A stretch of DNA of 8,030 nt from Clostridiales bacterium (GTDB lineage: Bacteria > Bacillota > Clostridia > Lachnospirales > Lachnospiraceae), in NCBI GenBank assembly GCA_019418195.1, contig DYCJ01000108.1, forward strand, positions 1 through 8,030. The letters run 5' to 3'. Position numbers and translations under genes: made by a program. The notes under the pieces were generated by a model, which was not told the origin of the DNA, did not search any database, and saw only the letters and a program-made list of their open reading frames with translations. This document shows positions 1 to 5,226 of this stretch, one piece after another. Within the stretch, counting starts at the first letter, position 1. Each line of letters opens with the position of its first letter.

Positions 1-362
1 GACCGGGACTGTGTCGTCTGTTTCCCCTTGGAAGGTATTATGAGAAAAACGGATTTAAGTATTTCATCCAAATCCATGAATGTTCACGGCAGGACCGGGG
101 AAAAGTCAAGATCAAAAAGTGGCTCGGGATCCCGAATCTGAAAGCCTATGAGAGTTATATTATGGAGTGGCATGATTTCCTAAATGAATGTGAGGATGCA
201 CTGGAGTCATTAAATGATGATAATACAAGGATCCTGACGCTCTATGTACTCCGGAGATTTTATGAGACATCCTATATTTCTCAGGATGACAACGGGTTCT
301 ATGAGGAGTTCCGTGCACGGATGACCGAGGCAAGAGCAAAATTGGGCATGGAGCCTAAATGA
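1..362 (+). CDS. Unrecognised protein, 3' end of a gene entering from the left
   Basis: The frame is open from the left edge to the TGA-free stop TGA at 360-362 (last sense codons encode MEPK), giving about 119 visible residues. The first in-frame ATG is at 162, but it has no convincing ribosome binding site and the frame stays open to base 3 with no ATG, GTG or TTG. The gene therefore most likely starts outside the window. The visible part is soluble, mixed basic and acidic, and rich in aromatic residues: a basic stretch (RQDRGKVKIKKWLGIP) is followed by an acidic, probably helical end containing MEWHDFLNECEDALESL. There is no membrane segment, signal peptide, cysteine cluster or catalytic motif that I recognise. 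It lies 63 bases upstream of the SulP transporter on the same strand with no clear terminator between, so the two may be co-transcribed. I do not assign a function. Confidence 0.6.
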   Translation, partial: PGLCRLFPLGRYYEKNGFKYFIQIHECSRQDRGKVKIKKWLGIPNLKAYESYIMEWHDFLNECEDALESLNDDNTRILTLYVLRRFYETSYISQDDNGFYEEFRARMTEARAKLGMEPK

Positions 363-425
363 GAGTGTACACGGATTTGCGAAAGATAAGACGGAAAGAG
401 AGATAAAGGACAGGAGAGAAAGTGA

Positions 426-2555
426 ATGAGATTATTTCCCACATTGAAAGGTTATAAACCGGAGTATCTTCCCAAAGATATCTTTTCGGGGATTATTATT
501 GCAGCAGTATCGATCCCGATTGCTATGGGATATGCGCAGATTGCGGGTCTTCCGGCTGTGTACGGCCTGTACGGATCCGTGCTCCCGATTCTGTTTTTTG
601 CTTTGTTTTCAACTTCAAGACAATTTATATTTGGCGTAGATGCAACTCCGGCTGCGATCGTAGGCGGTGCAATCGCAGCGCACGGATTTGTAAGCGAATC
701 GGAGCAGGCGATGCTATATATCCCGCTGGTCGCACTTTTTACAGGTCTGTGGCTGGTCCTGTTCTATTTCCTGAGAGCAGACAAGATCGTAGATTTTATC
801 TCAACTCCGGTCATGGGAGGTTTTATCAGCGGCATTGCCGTTACGATCATTTTGATGCAGGTGCCGAAACTGATGGGAAGTCCTGCCGGACGGGGAGAGT
901 TCCTGGAACTGGCAAAGCATATCTGGAATTCTCTTCCATATATAAACTGGCTGTCGTTTGCCATGGGAGCAGGGGCGCTGGTGATCCTTATTCTGGCAAA
1001 GAAATATATCCCCAGGTTTCCTATGGCCATCATTATCATGGCGCTGGGTGTACTTGCCACAGTCTTTTTCCATGTGGATGAAAAAGGCGTGATCCTCTTA
1101 TCAGCCGTAGAGCCCGGACTGCCCGGTTTCTTTGTCCCGCAGTTCCACCGTGTGGATCTGACTCATGCCGCCGGCAGGGGGCTTATGGTGGCTGTCGTTG
1201 TCATGGCAGAAACACTGCTGGCAGAGAACAGTTTTGCCGTAAAGAACGGATATAAGCTGAATATCCGTCAGGAAATCCTTGCCTGTGCGGCCGGAAATCT
1301 GGCAGCAGCGGCACTGGGATGCTGCCCGGCAAACGGGAGTATCTCCCGTACATCTATGAATGAACAGTACGGTGGAAAAACGCAGGGAGTCTCAATCGCT
1401 GCAGCACTTGTGATGGCAGTGATCCTCCTGACGGCAACAGGCTTTATCGGGTATCTTCCCGTTCCGGTGCTGACCGCGATCGTGATTTCCGCACTTCTCA
1501 ATGTAGTAGAGGTTCATCTGGCTGTCCGTCTCTTTAAAGTGAGTAAATCTGAGTTTTATATCTTCATTGCAGCCGGGATCGGTGTGCTGTTCATGGGTAC
1601 GATCTATGGTGTCCTGATAGGTATTATCCTTTCTTTTGTTGCCATGATACTCAAAGCTACCAATCCGCCGAGGGCATTCCTCGGTATGGTGCCGGGCAAA
1701 TCAGGCTATTATGATTTTGGTAAGAACCGGTTCGCATATCCGATACGTAATGTACTCATCTATCGTTTCAGTGAAGATATGTTTTTTGCGAATATCAAAG
1801 TGCTCCAGAATGATATCGAGAATGCTGTCAAAGATGACACGAAAGCAGTCATCATAGATGCGGAGGCGGTCAACAGTATTGACTTTACTGCAGCAGATGC
1901 GATCGAAATGCTTTCCGACAGCCTGGAAAAACGCGGAATCCGTTTCTATATCACAGGGCATACAGATGTGATCAACAGGCAGATGCGGCATCTGGGGATC
2001 GGGCATCTGATCGATGACGGGAGAGTACGGCGTACGATTCTTGCCGCACTGAAAGATGCAGGGATTGAAGTGCCCTGCAGACTGGATATGCCCCAGGAGG
2101 ATATCGTCAGACTGGAGAGACTTGGCGACTGTGCATACCCGCAGGGAGAGGAAAATACACTTGAGGAATTTGTATGGGCCTTTGGCAAAGATTCTGAAAA
2201 AGAGATCGAGAAGAGGGCACTTTATGTGATCAGTCTGATCAGGACAATGGATGACGTGGTAAAACTGTCAGAACAAGGCGTGGACAAGCTGATAAGCTCC
2301 TGGGGATTTCTGGGAAATCTTGATGAAGATCTCCTGCTCCGGTCCATCGAAGAGCATATCGGCGATTTTCCGGAACAGCTGTCCGGAGAGGAAGAGCAGA
2401 TCGCCGGCCTGATCGATAACCGGAGGAAGAGACTCCGGGAAAAACTTTTGAATGAACATCCCGAAATGACTGAATATCTGGAAGAAAGCAGGGAACACAG
2501 GATCACTGCTTCCTCTGCTTCTCTTTCCATCCCAGAAGCAGTGCAGAGTTTATAA
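426..2555 (+). CDS. SulP (SLC26-like) anion transporter with STAS domain and long C-terminal tail
   Basis: This is an inner-membrane secondary transporter or channel for inorganic anions. The family moves sulfate, bicarbonate or C4-dicarboxylates, and the substrate cannot be read from sequence. The 709-residue protein starts at the ATG at 426, behind AGGAG at 412-416. Hydrophobic helices fill about residues 19-410. The family signature is at residues 43-51 (P-x-Y-G-L-Y-G core), followed by an STSRQF stretch where relatives have a GTSR-like segment. A conserved-looking NSFAVKNGY stretch is near residue 268 and CPANGSISRTS near 300. A cytoplasmic STAS domain covers roughly 438-545; its helix-start loop reads NSIDFTAAD (483-491), with Thr where anti-sigma-antagonist-like domains often have Ser. 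Bacterial members usually end soon after STAS at about 550-580 residues. This one continues for about 160 acidic, helical residues. Its last 53 bases overlap the opposing ATPase gene. No promoter was recognised in the 63 bases upstream. Confidence 0.93.
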   Translation: MRLFPTLKGYKPEYLPKDIFSGIIIAAVSIPIAMGYAQIAGLPAVYGLYGSVLPILFFALFSTSRQFIFGVDATPAAIVGGAIAAHGFVSESEQAMLYIPLVALFTGLWLVLFYFLRADKIVDFISTPVMGGFISGIAVTIILMQVPKLMGSPAGRGEFLELAKHIWNSLPYINWLSFAMGAGALVILILAKKYIPRFPMAIIIMALGVLATVFFHVDEKGVILLSAVEPGLPGFFVPQFHRVDLTHAAGRGLMVAVVVMAETLLAENSFAVKNGYKLNIRQEILACAAGNLAAAALGCCPANGSISRTSMNEQYGGKTQGVSIAAALVMAVILLTATGFIGYLPVPVLTAIVISALLNVVEVHLAVRLFKVSKSEFYIFIAAGIGVLFMGTIYGVLIGIILSFVAMILKATNPPRAFLGMVPGKSGYYDFGKNRFAYPIRNVLIYRFSEDMFFANIKVLQNDIENAVKDDTKAVIIDAEAVNSIDFTAADAIEMLSDSLEKRGIRFYITGHTDVINRQMRHLGIGHLIDDGRVRRTILAALKDAGIEVPCRLDMPQEDIVRLERLGDCAYPQGEENTLEEFVWAFGKDSEKEIEKRALYVISLIRTMDDVVKLSEQGVDKLISSWGFLGNLDEDLLLRSIEEHIGDFPEQLSGEEEQIAGLIDNRRKRLREKLLNEHPEMTEYLEESREHRITASSASLSIPEAVQSL

Positions 2556-4386
2556 TGACCAGAACGGAACCGGCGTTATGTACCAGCGCGCCTACGACCG
2601 GATTGAGGATTCCGGTTATGGCAAGGATGATCGCTGCAAAATTCAGTGCCATAGAGAACGTAAGATTCAGGCGGATCGTCGTCATCATCCTTTTGGCAAG
2701 CCGGAGAAGATGGGGAAGTTCCCGAATATCATCATTTACCAGGGCGATATCTGCCGCGTCCACCGCAATATCACTTCCGATCTTACCCATGGCGATGCCT
2801 ACACAAGCTTTTTTTAGTGCCGGCGCATCGTTTATTCCGTCTCCGATCATACAGACAGGCTGCTTCTGCTGTTCATACGAATCGATCCGGTTCAATTTGT
2901 CTTCAGGCAGACAGTTTGCGTGCAGTTCACTGATATGGAGCTGCCGGGCGATGTGTCCGGCAGCATTTTCGTGGTCTCCCGTCAGAAGAACGGGAGTCAC
3001 GCCGCAGGCTTTTACGGCGGCTATCGTGTCTGCTGCATTCTGACGCAGTGTATCGGAGAGAGCGATAAAGCCGGCGCTTCTGTTGTCCACTGCAAGGTAG
3101 ATGACAGTGCAGCCTTTCTTGAGAAAAATCCCGGCTTTTCCGGTCATTTCTTCTGAGAGAGAAATATTATTCTCAGCAAACAGTTCAGGATTTCCGGCAA
3201 GGATATCATGTCCGTCCGTAATAGCATGAACACCTCTTCCCGGCAGCATATTGAAGCTGTCTGGAGCAGCAGGTGTTTTTTTCATTTCTTCTTTATAGGA
3301 ATGGATAATGGCTTTTCCGAGGGGGTGTTCGGAATTAAGTTCGGCACTGGCTGCATATGTATACAGATCATTCCATGAAACATCTTTCAGATAACTTGCT
3401 ACAGCAGTAACCTGCGGTGTACCGCAGGTAAGTGTCCCTGTCTTATCAAATGTGATTCTCTTTACAGATGCCAGCCGTTCCAGAGCATCACCCTCACGGA
3501 CAAGAAAACCGTGTTTTGTGGCGTTTCCGATCGCTGCCATGATGGCAGTGGGGGTGGCAAGCACAAGGGCGCACGGACAGAATACGACCAGAATGGTCAC
3601 AGCGCGAATGATCTCGCCGGAGATCAGCCATGTGAGAACAGCGGCAGTTAATGCGGTCACTACGATCCATGTAGCCCACCTGTCTGCAAGACTTACAATT
3701 TTCGCTTTGCCTGCATCAGCTGACTGTACCAGACGGATCATGCGCTGGATCGAACTGTCTTCCCCGACTCTTGAAGCTTTCATCTCGAATGCACCGAACT
3801 GGTTTACCGTACCGCTGGATACTTCATCTCCGGGCCCCTTGTCCACAGGCAGGGATTCACCTGTCATAACTGCCTGGTCAACGGAGGTTTCGCCGGAGAT
3901 GATCACTCCGTCAACAGGGATCACTTCACCGGGGAGTACACGAAGCAGATCTCCTACCAGAACATCCTCAGCAGGAATGATCTCTTCAGATGTGCCGGAT
4001 ATTCTCCGGGCTGTGCGGGGCGTCAGATGGACCAGGTTTTGAATACCTGCCCGTGCTTTCTCCACAGTCAGATCCTCTAAAAGCGCTCCCAGCTGCATGA
4101 TAAACGCAACTTCACCGGCAGCGAAATCTTCTCCAATGATGACGGAAGCAACAAGAGCGATGGAGACGAGTACATCAGCCTTGATATCAAAGGCGGTGAC
4201 AAGTCCTATGACTGCCTCTATGATGATCGGCACTCCGCACAGGATGATCGCTGCCCAGGCCATATCAAAAGGAAAAGGGGAGTATCCGAAGATGCTGAGC
4301 AGAAGAGCAGCTCCTGACAGGATCAGAAAAGCTATGTCCCGCTTAATCCCGCCCCATTCAATAATTGCTTCGAGTTTCTTCATCAT
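2503..4386 (-). CDS. P1B-type heavy-metal translocating ATPase, no N-terminal metal-binding domain
   Basis: This ATP-driven inner-membrane pump probably exports a soft or transition metal ion. I start it at the ATG at 4386-4384 (627 residues) because AAGGAG at 4402-4397 lies 10 bases upstream; a second ATG follows directly. A longer reading to 4551 would run through the promoter and the csoR terminator. Eight membrane segments are visible (about 15-33, 40-65, 72-85, 90-104, 238-256, 262-282, 572-593, 597-618). Actuator TGES is at 175-178, the metal-site CPC at 270-272, phosphorylation DKTGT at 314-318 (Asp314), the nucleotide-domain SEHPLG at 352-357, and hinge GDGIND at 515-520. There is no HMA domain before the first helix. 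The last two helices carry N574 and N582 and then H603-N604-A605-G606-S607. This is neither the classical Cu set (YN plus MxxSS) nor the Zn/Cd set (Lys plus DxG). The neighbouring CsoR points to copper or a similar metal. The substrate is unresolved. Confidence 0.92.
   Translation of the reverse strand: MMKKLEAIIEWGGIKRDIAFLILSGAALLLSIFGYSPFPFDMAWAAIILCGVPIIIEAVIGLVTAFDIKADVLVSIALVASVIIGEDFAAGEVAFIMQLGALLEDLTVEKARAGIQNLVHLTPRTARRISGTSEEIIPAEDVLVGDLLRVLPGEVIPVDGVIISGETSVDQAVMTGESLPVDKGPGDEVSSGTVNQFGAFEMKASRVGEDSSIQRMIRLVQSADAGKAKIVSLADRWATWIVVTALTAAVLTWLISGEIIRAVTILVVFCPCALVLATPTAIMAAIGNATKHGFLVREGDALERLASVKRITFDKTGTLTCGTPQVTAVASYLKDVSWNDLYTYAASAELNSEHPLGKAIIHSYKEEMKKTPAAPDSFNMLPGRGVHAITDGHDILAGNPELFAENNISLSEEMTGKAGIFLKKGCTVIYLAVDNRSAGFIALSDTLRQNAADTIAAVKACGVTPVLLTGDHENAAGHIARQLHISELHANCLPEDKLNRIDSYEQQKQPVCMIGDGINDAPALKKACVGIAMGKIGSDIAVDAADIALVNDDIRELPHLLRLAKRMMTTIRLNLTFSMALNFAAIILAITGILNPVVGALVHNAGSVLVIINSALLLGWKEKQRKQ
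2504..2543. repeat. Inverted repeat inside the sulP/ATPase 3' overlap
   Basis: A perfect 9-bp inverted repeat, CACTGCTTC (2504-2512) and GAAGCAGTG (2535-2543), lies in the 53-bp region where both genes end. An alternative tighter pairing is CTGCTTCT (2515-2522) with AGAAGCAG (2534-2541), leaving an 11-base loop. Neither strand has a clear T-run after the stem, so it is not a standard intrinsic terminator. It could slow polymerases arriving from both sides, or it could be chance in a repetitive coding stretch. Confidence 0.3.
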
Positions 4387-4416
4387 AATATTAGTTCTCC
4401 TTAAAGACAATTGTTG

Positions 4417-4432
4417 ATACCTATGAGGGTAT
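4417..4432 (-). promoter_or_regulatory. Candidate CsoR operator 1, start of the ATPase transcript
   Basis: The 16-bp element ATACCTATGAGGGTAT has ATACC and GGTAT half-sites around a 6-bp centre. GC-tract dyads ending in ATAC/GTAT are the known style of CsoR operators. It would lie about 2-18 bases downstream of the transcription start predicted from the -10 at 4446-4441. It matches the second box at 13 of 16 positions when both are read on the minus strand. Confidence 0.6.
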
Positions 4433-4440
4433 AGGTATAT

Positions 4441-4469
4441 TATATACATATAGGGGTATGGGTTGTCAA
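4441..4469 (-). promoter_or_regulatory. SigmaA-type promoter of the metal ATPase
   Basis: Read on the minus strand, -35 TTGACA is at 4469-4464, followed by a 17-base spacer and -10 TATATA at 4446-4441. The start would be near 4434, giving a leader of about 48 bases. It lies directly after the T-run of the csoR terminator, so the pump has its own transcription start. Confidence 0.72.
4444..4459 (-). promoter_or_regulatory. Candidate CsoR operator 2, between -35 and -10 of the ATPase promoter
   Basis: The 16-bp element ATACATATAGGGGTAT reads ATACCCCTATATGTAT on the minus strand. It sits in the spacer and overlaps the -10 of the ATPase promoter, where a bound repressor would block RNA polymerase. 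Spacing and length are identical to operator 1, with centres 27 bp apart. Confidence 0.62.
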
Positions 4470-4470
4470 T

Positions 4471-4525
4471 AAAGAAAAGAAAAACGCACAAAAGTCGGGA
4501 AAAATTCTCAAAAACTTTTGTGCGT
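4471..4525 (-). terminator. Intrinsic terminator of csoR
   Basis: On the minus strand a perfect 12-bp stem, ACGCACAAAAGT (4525-4514) pairing with ACTTTTGTGCGT (4495-4484), encloses an 18-base loop and is followed by TTTTCTTTTCTTT (4483-4471). It begins 40 bases after the csoR stop codon. This separates csoR from the ATPase transcript. Confidence 0.85.
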
Positions 4526-4564
4526 CTGTTCTTTCTGCCGCCTGCGCGCATCTGTAAAGATGTA

Positions 4565-4840
4565 CTATTTCAGATTTGCAAACCGCTCTACTGCTTTTGT
4601 AAAATTAGCGATCGTCTGGTCTACGTCTCCATGTTCTATACCATCGCGTACACAATGGTTGATGTGTCCCTCAAGGACGATCTGTCCCGCTTTATGCAGG
4701 GCAGATTTTGCAGCATTTATCTGGGAAAGGATATCTTCACAAGGGATATCTTCATCGATCATCCTGTCAATTGCCTGTACCTGTCCGATGATCTTTTTCA
4801 GGCGCCGGTGCAGATTTTCGGAATCCATACACTGTTTCAT
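4565..4840 (-). CDS. csoR: CsoR-family metal-sensing transcriptional repressor
   Basis: This small all-helical repressor (CsoR/RcnR/FrmR/CstR family, DUF156) releases DNA when it binds its ligand. I chose the ATG at 4840-4838 because AAGGAGGA at 4854-4847 lies 6 bases upstream; the 91-residue product has the usual family length. An upstream in-frame ATG at 5095 would require translating through the promoter. The family core begins at residue 9 (ENLHRRLKKIIGQVQAIDRM). The ligand residues fit the Cu(I) CsoR pattern: Cys34 (DIPCEDIL), His59 and Cys63 (GHINHC, H-x3-C). An extra Cys4 and His62 are present. The pattern differs from nickel/cobalt RcnR, which has a second His at the last position, and from FrmR or CstR. 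It has its own promoter and terminator. Similar boxes at its own and the ATPase promoter suggest autoregulation and control of the pump. Confidence 0.9.
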   Translation of the reverse strand: MKQCMDSENLHRRLKKIIGQVQAIDRMIDEDIPCEDILSQINAAKSALHKAGQIVLEGHINHCVRDGIEHGDVDQTIANFTKAVERFANLK

Positions 4841-4867
4841 AGCCAGTCCTCCTTGGTCGTTTATTGT

Positions 4868-4913
4868 TAGCGTCAATGTGAAAGGGACATACGCCCCTTG
4901 TATACTGACGCTA
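4868..4913. repeat. 46-bp imperfect palindrome at the csoR promoter
   Basis: Perfect 8-bp outer arms TAGCGTCA (4868-4875) and TGACGCTA (4906-4913) enclose a partly paired interior ending in AAGGG/CCCTT arms (4882-4886 with 4895-4899) around a short loop. One arm reaches the csoR -10, so the full element would not be present in the csoR mRNA. That favours a DNA operator over an RNA hairpin. It contains the candidate CsoR box at 4889-4903. Confidence 0.55.
4889..4903 (-). promoter_or_regulatory. Candidate CsoR operator 3, autoregulation of csoR
   Basis: The 15-bp element ATACGCCCCTTGTAT has the ATAC/GTAT ends and a C-run like the two boxes at the ATPase promoter, but is one base shorter. It lies just downstream of the predicted csoR start, at about the position operator 1 takes at the ATPase promoter. 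The shorter length makes this weaker than the other two. Confidence 0.42.
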
Positions 4914-4941
4914 TTATCGGTTATATAGAATTTTTTGTCAA
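4913..4941 (-). promoter_or_regulatory. SigmaA-type promoter of csoR
   Basis: On the minus strand, -35 TTGACA is at 4941-4936, followed by a 17-base spacer and -10 GATAAT at 4918-4913. The predicted start is near 4906, giving a leader of about 65 bases to the csoR ATG. Confidence 0.72.
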
Positions 4942-4967
4942 CTCCGAATGTCAGACGCCGGATCCTT

Positions 4968-4995
4968 ATGCAGGCACAAAACCGTCCTCCTGCAT
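4968..4995. repeat. Short inverted repeat between the csoR and ldh promoters
   Basis: ATGCAGG (4968-4974) and CCTGCAT (4989-4995) are perfect 7-bp arms with a 14-base loop. No T-run follows on either strand. It lies between the divergent csoR and ldh promoters and could be a protein-binding site or chance. Otherwise I see nothing in 4942-5020. Confidence 0.25.
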
Positions 4996-5028
4996 CAGAT
5001 GGCTGAACTGAAAAAATAAAATCACATG

Positions 5029-5046
5029 TTGTCAAATTATTAACAA
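5029..5046. promoter_or_regulatory. Rex (NADH/NAD+ sensor) operator
   Basis: TTGTCAAATTATTAACAA matches the clostridial Rex consensus TTGTTAANNNNTTAACAA at all defined positions except one (C for T). It covers the -35 and most of the spacer of the ldh promoter. Rex leaves DNA when NADH is high, so this placement predicts repression at low NADH and induction during fermentation. Outer arms ATCACAT (5021-5027) and ATGTGAT (5046-5052) extend the dyad. Confidence 0.8.
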
Positions 5047-5057
5047 TGTGATATGAT
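5029..5057 (+). promoter_or_regulatory. Promoter of the ldh-hdrBCA operon
   Basis: -35 TTGTCA (5029-5034), a 17-base spacer and -10 TATGAT (5052-5057) are visible. The start is expected near 5064, which leaves a leader of about 163 bases before ldh. No other promoter is seen between ldh and hdrA. Confidence 0.7.
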
Positions 5058-5063
5058 AAAAAA

Positions 5064-5226
5064 AGCGAAATCTGATTAATGAAGTGAGGAGTCACAAACC
5101 GATGTAGAACAACATGTTAGATAAAACAGGGGTTAGAACTGCAGGGGCAATGATGCATTTTATTGATCACGATTTCTTTTTTTATTGCAGTAACAGAAAA
5201 ACAAAAAGAAAGGCAGAGGAGAAACT
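5064..5226 (+). other. Long 5' leader of ldh with possible upstream reading frames
   Basis: The leader is unusually long for a fermentation gene. It holds GAGGAG (5086-5091) followed 10 bases later by an immediate start-stop pair ATG-TAG (5102-5107). A 38-codon frame (5114-5230) then begins at an ATG with no ribosome binding site of its own and ends in a TGA that overlaps the ldh ATG. A T-rich run is at 5173-5184. I found no convincing riboswitch fold or terminator. The reading frames may be chance. Confidence 0.3.

Noticed and set aside
162..362. A complete 66-residue gene starting at the ATG at 162
   Set aside because: The frame is open to the left edge and there is no clear ribosome binding site at 162, so a truncated longer gene is more likely.
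363..425. Promoter for sulP in the 63-base gap
   Set aside because: No -35/-10 pair with acceptable spacing was found; only the ribosome binding site is clear.
2535..2570. Intrinsic terminator after sulP
   Set aside because: The inverted repeat is followed by CAGAGTTTATAATG, not a T-run.
3452..4042. A 196-residue frame on the + strand opposite the ATPase
   Set aside because: It is antisense to the actuator and membrane core of a well-supported gene, with an odd Ser/Thr/Arg-rich composition and no recognisable motif. The other antisense frames were left out for the same reason.
4387..4551. N-terminal extension of the metal ATPase to an ATG at 4551
   Set aside because: It would cross the ATPase promoter, both operator boxes and the csoR terminator. 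The ATG at 4386 has a good ribosome binding site.
4841..5095. N-terminal extension of CsoR to an ATG at 5095
   Set aside because: It covers the csoR promoter and palindrome and the ldh promoter, gives a protein twice the family length, and the ATG at 4840 has AAGGAGGA at ideal spacing.
5130..5195. Terminator or riboswitch in the ldh leader
   Set aside because: The T-rich stretch has only weak pairing upstream (short CTGCA/TGCAG and GCAAT/ATTGC matches), and no known aptamer core was seen.
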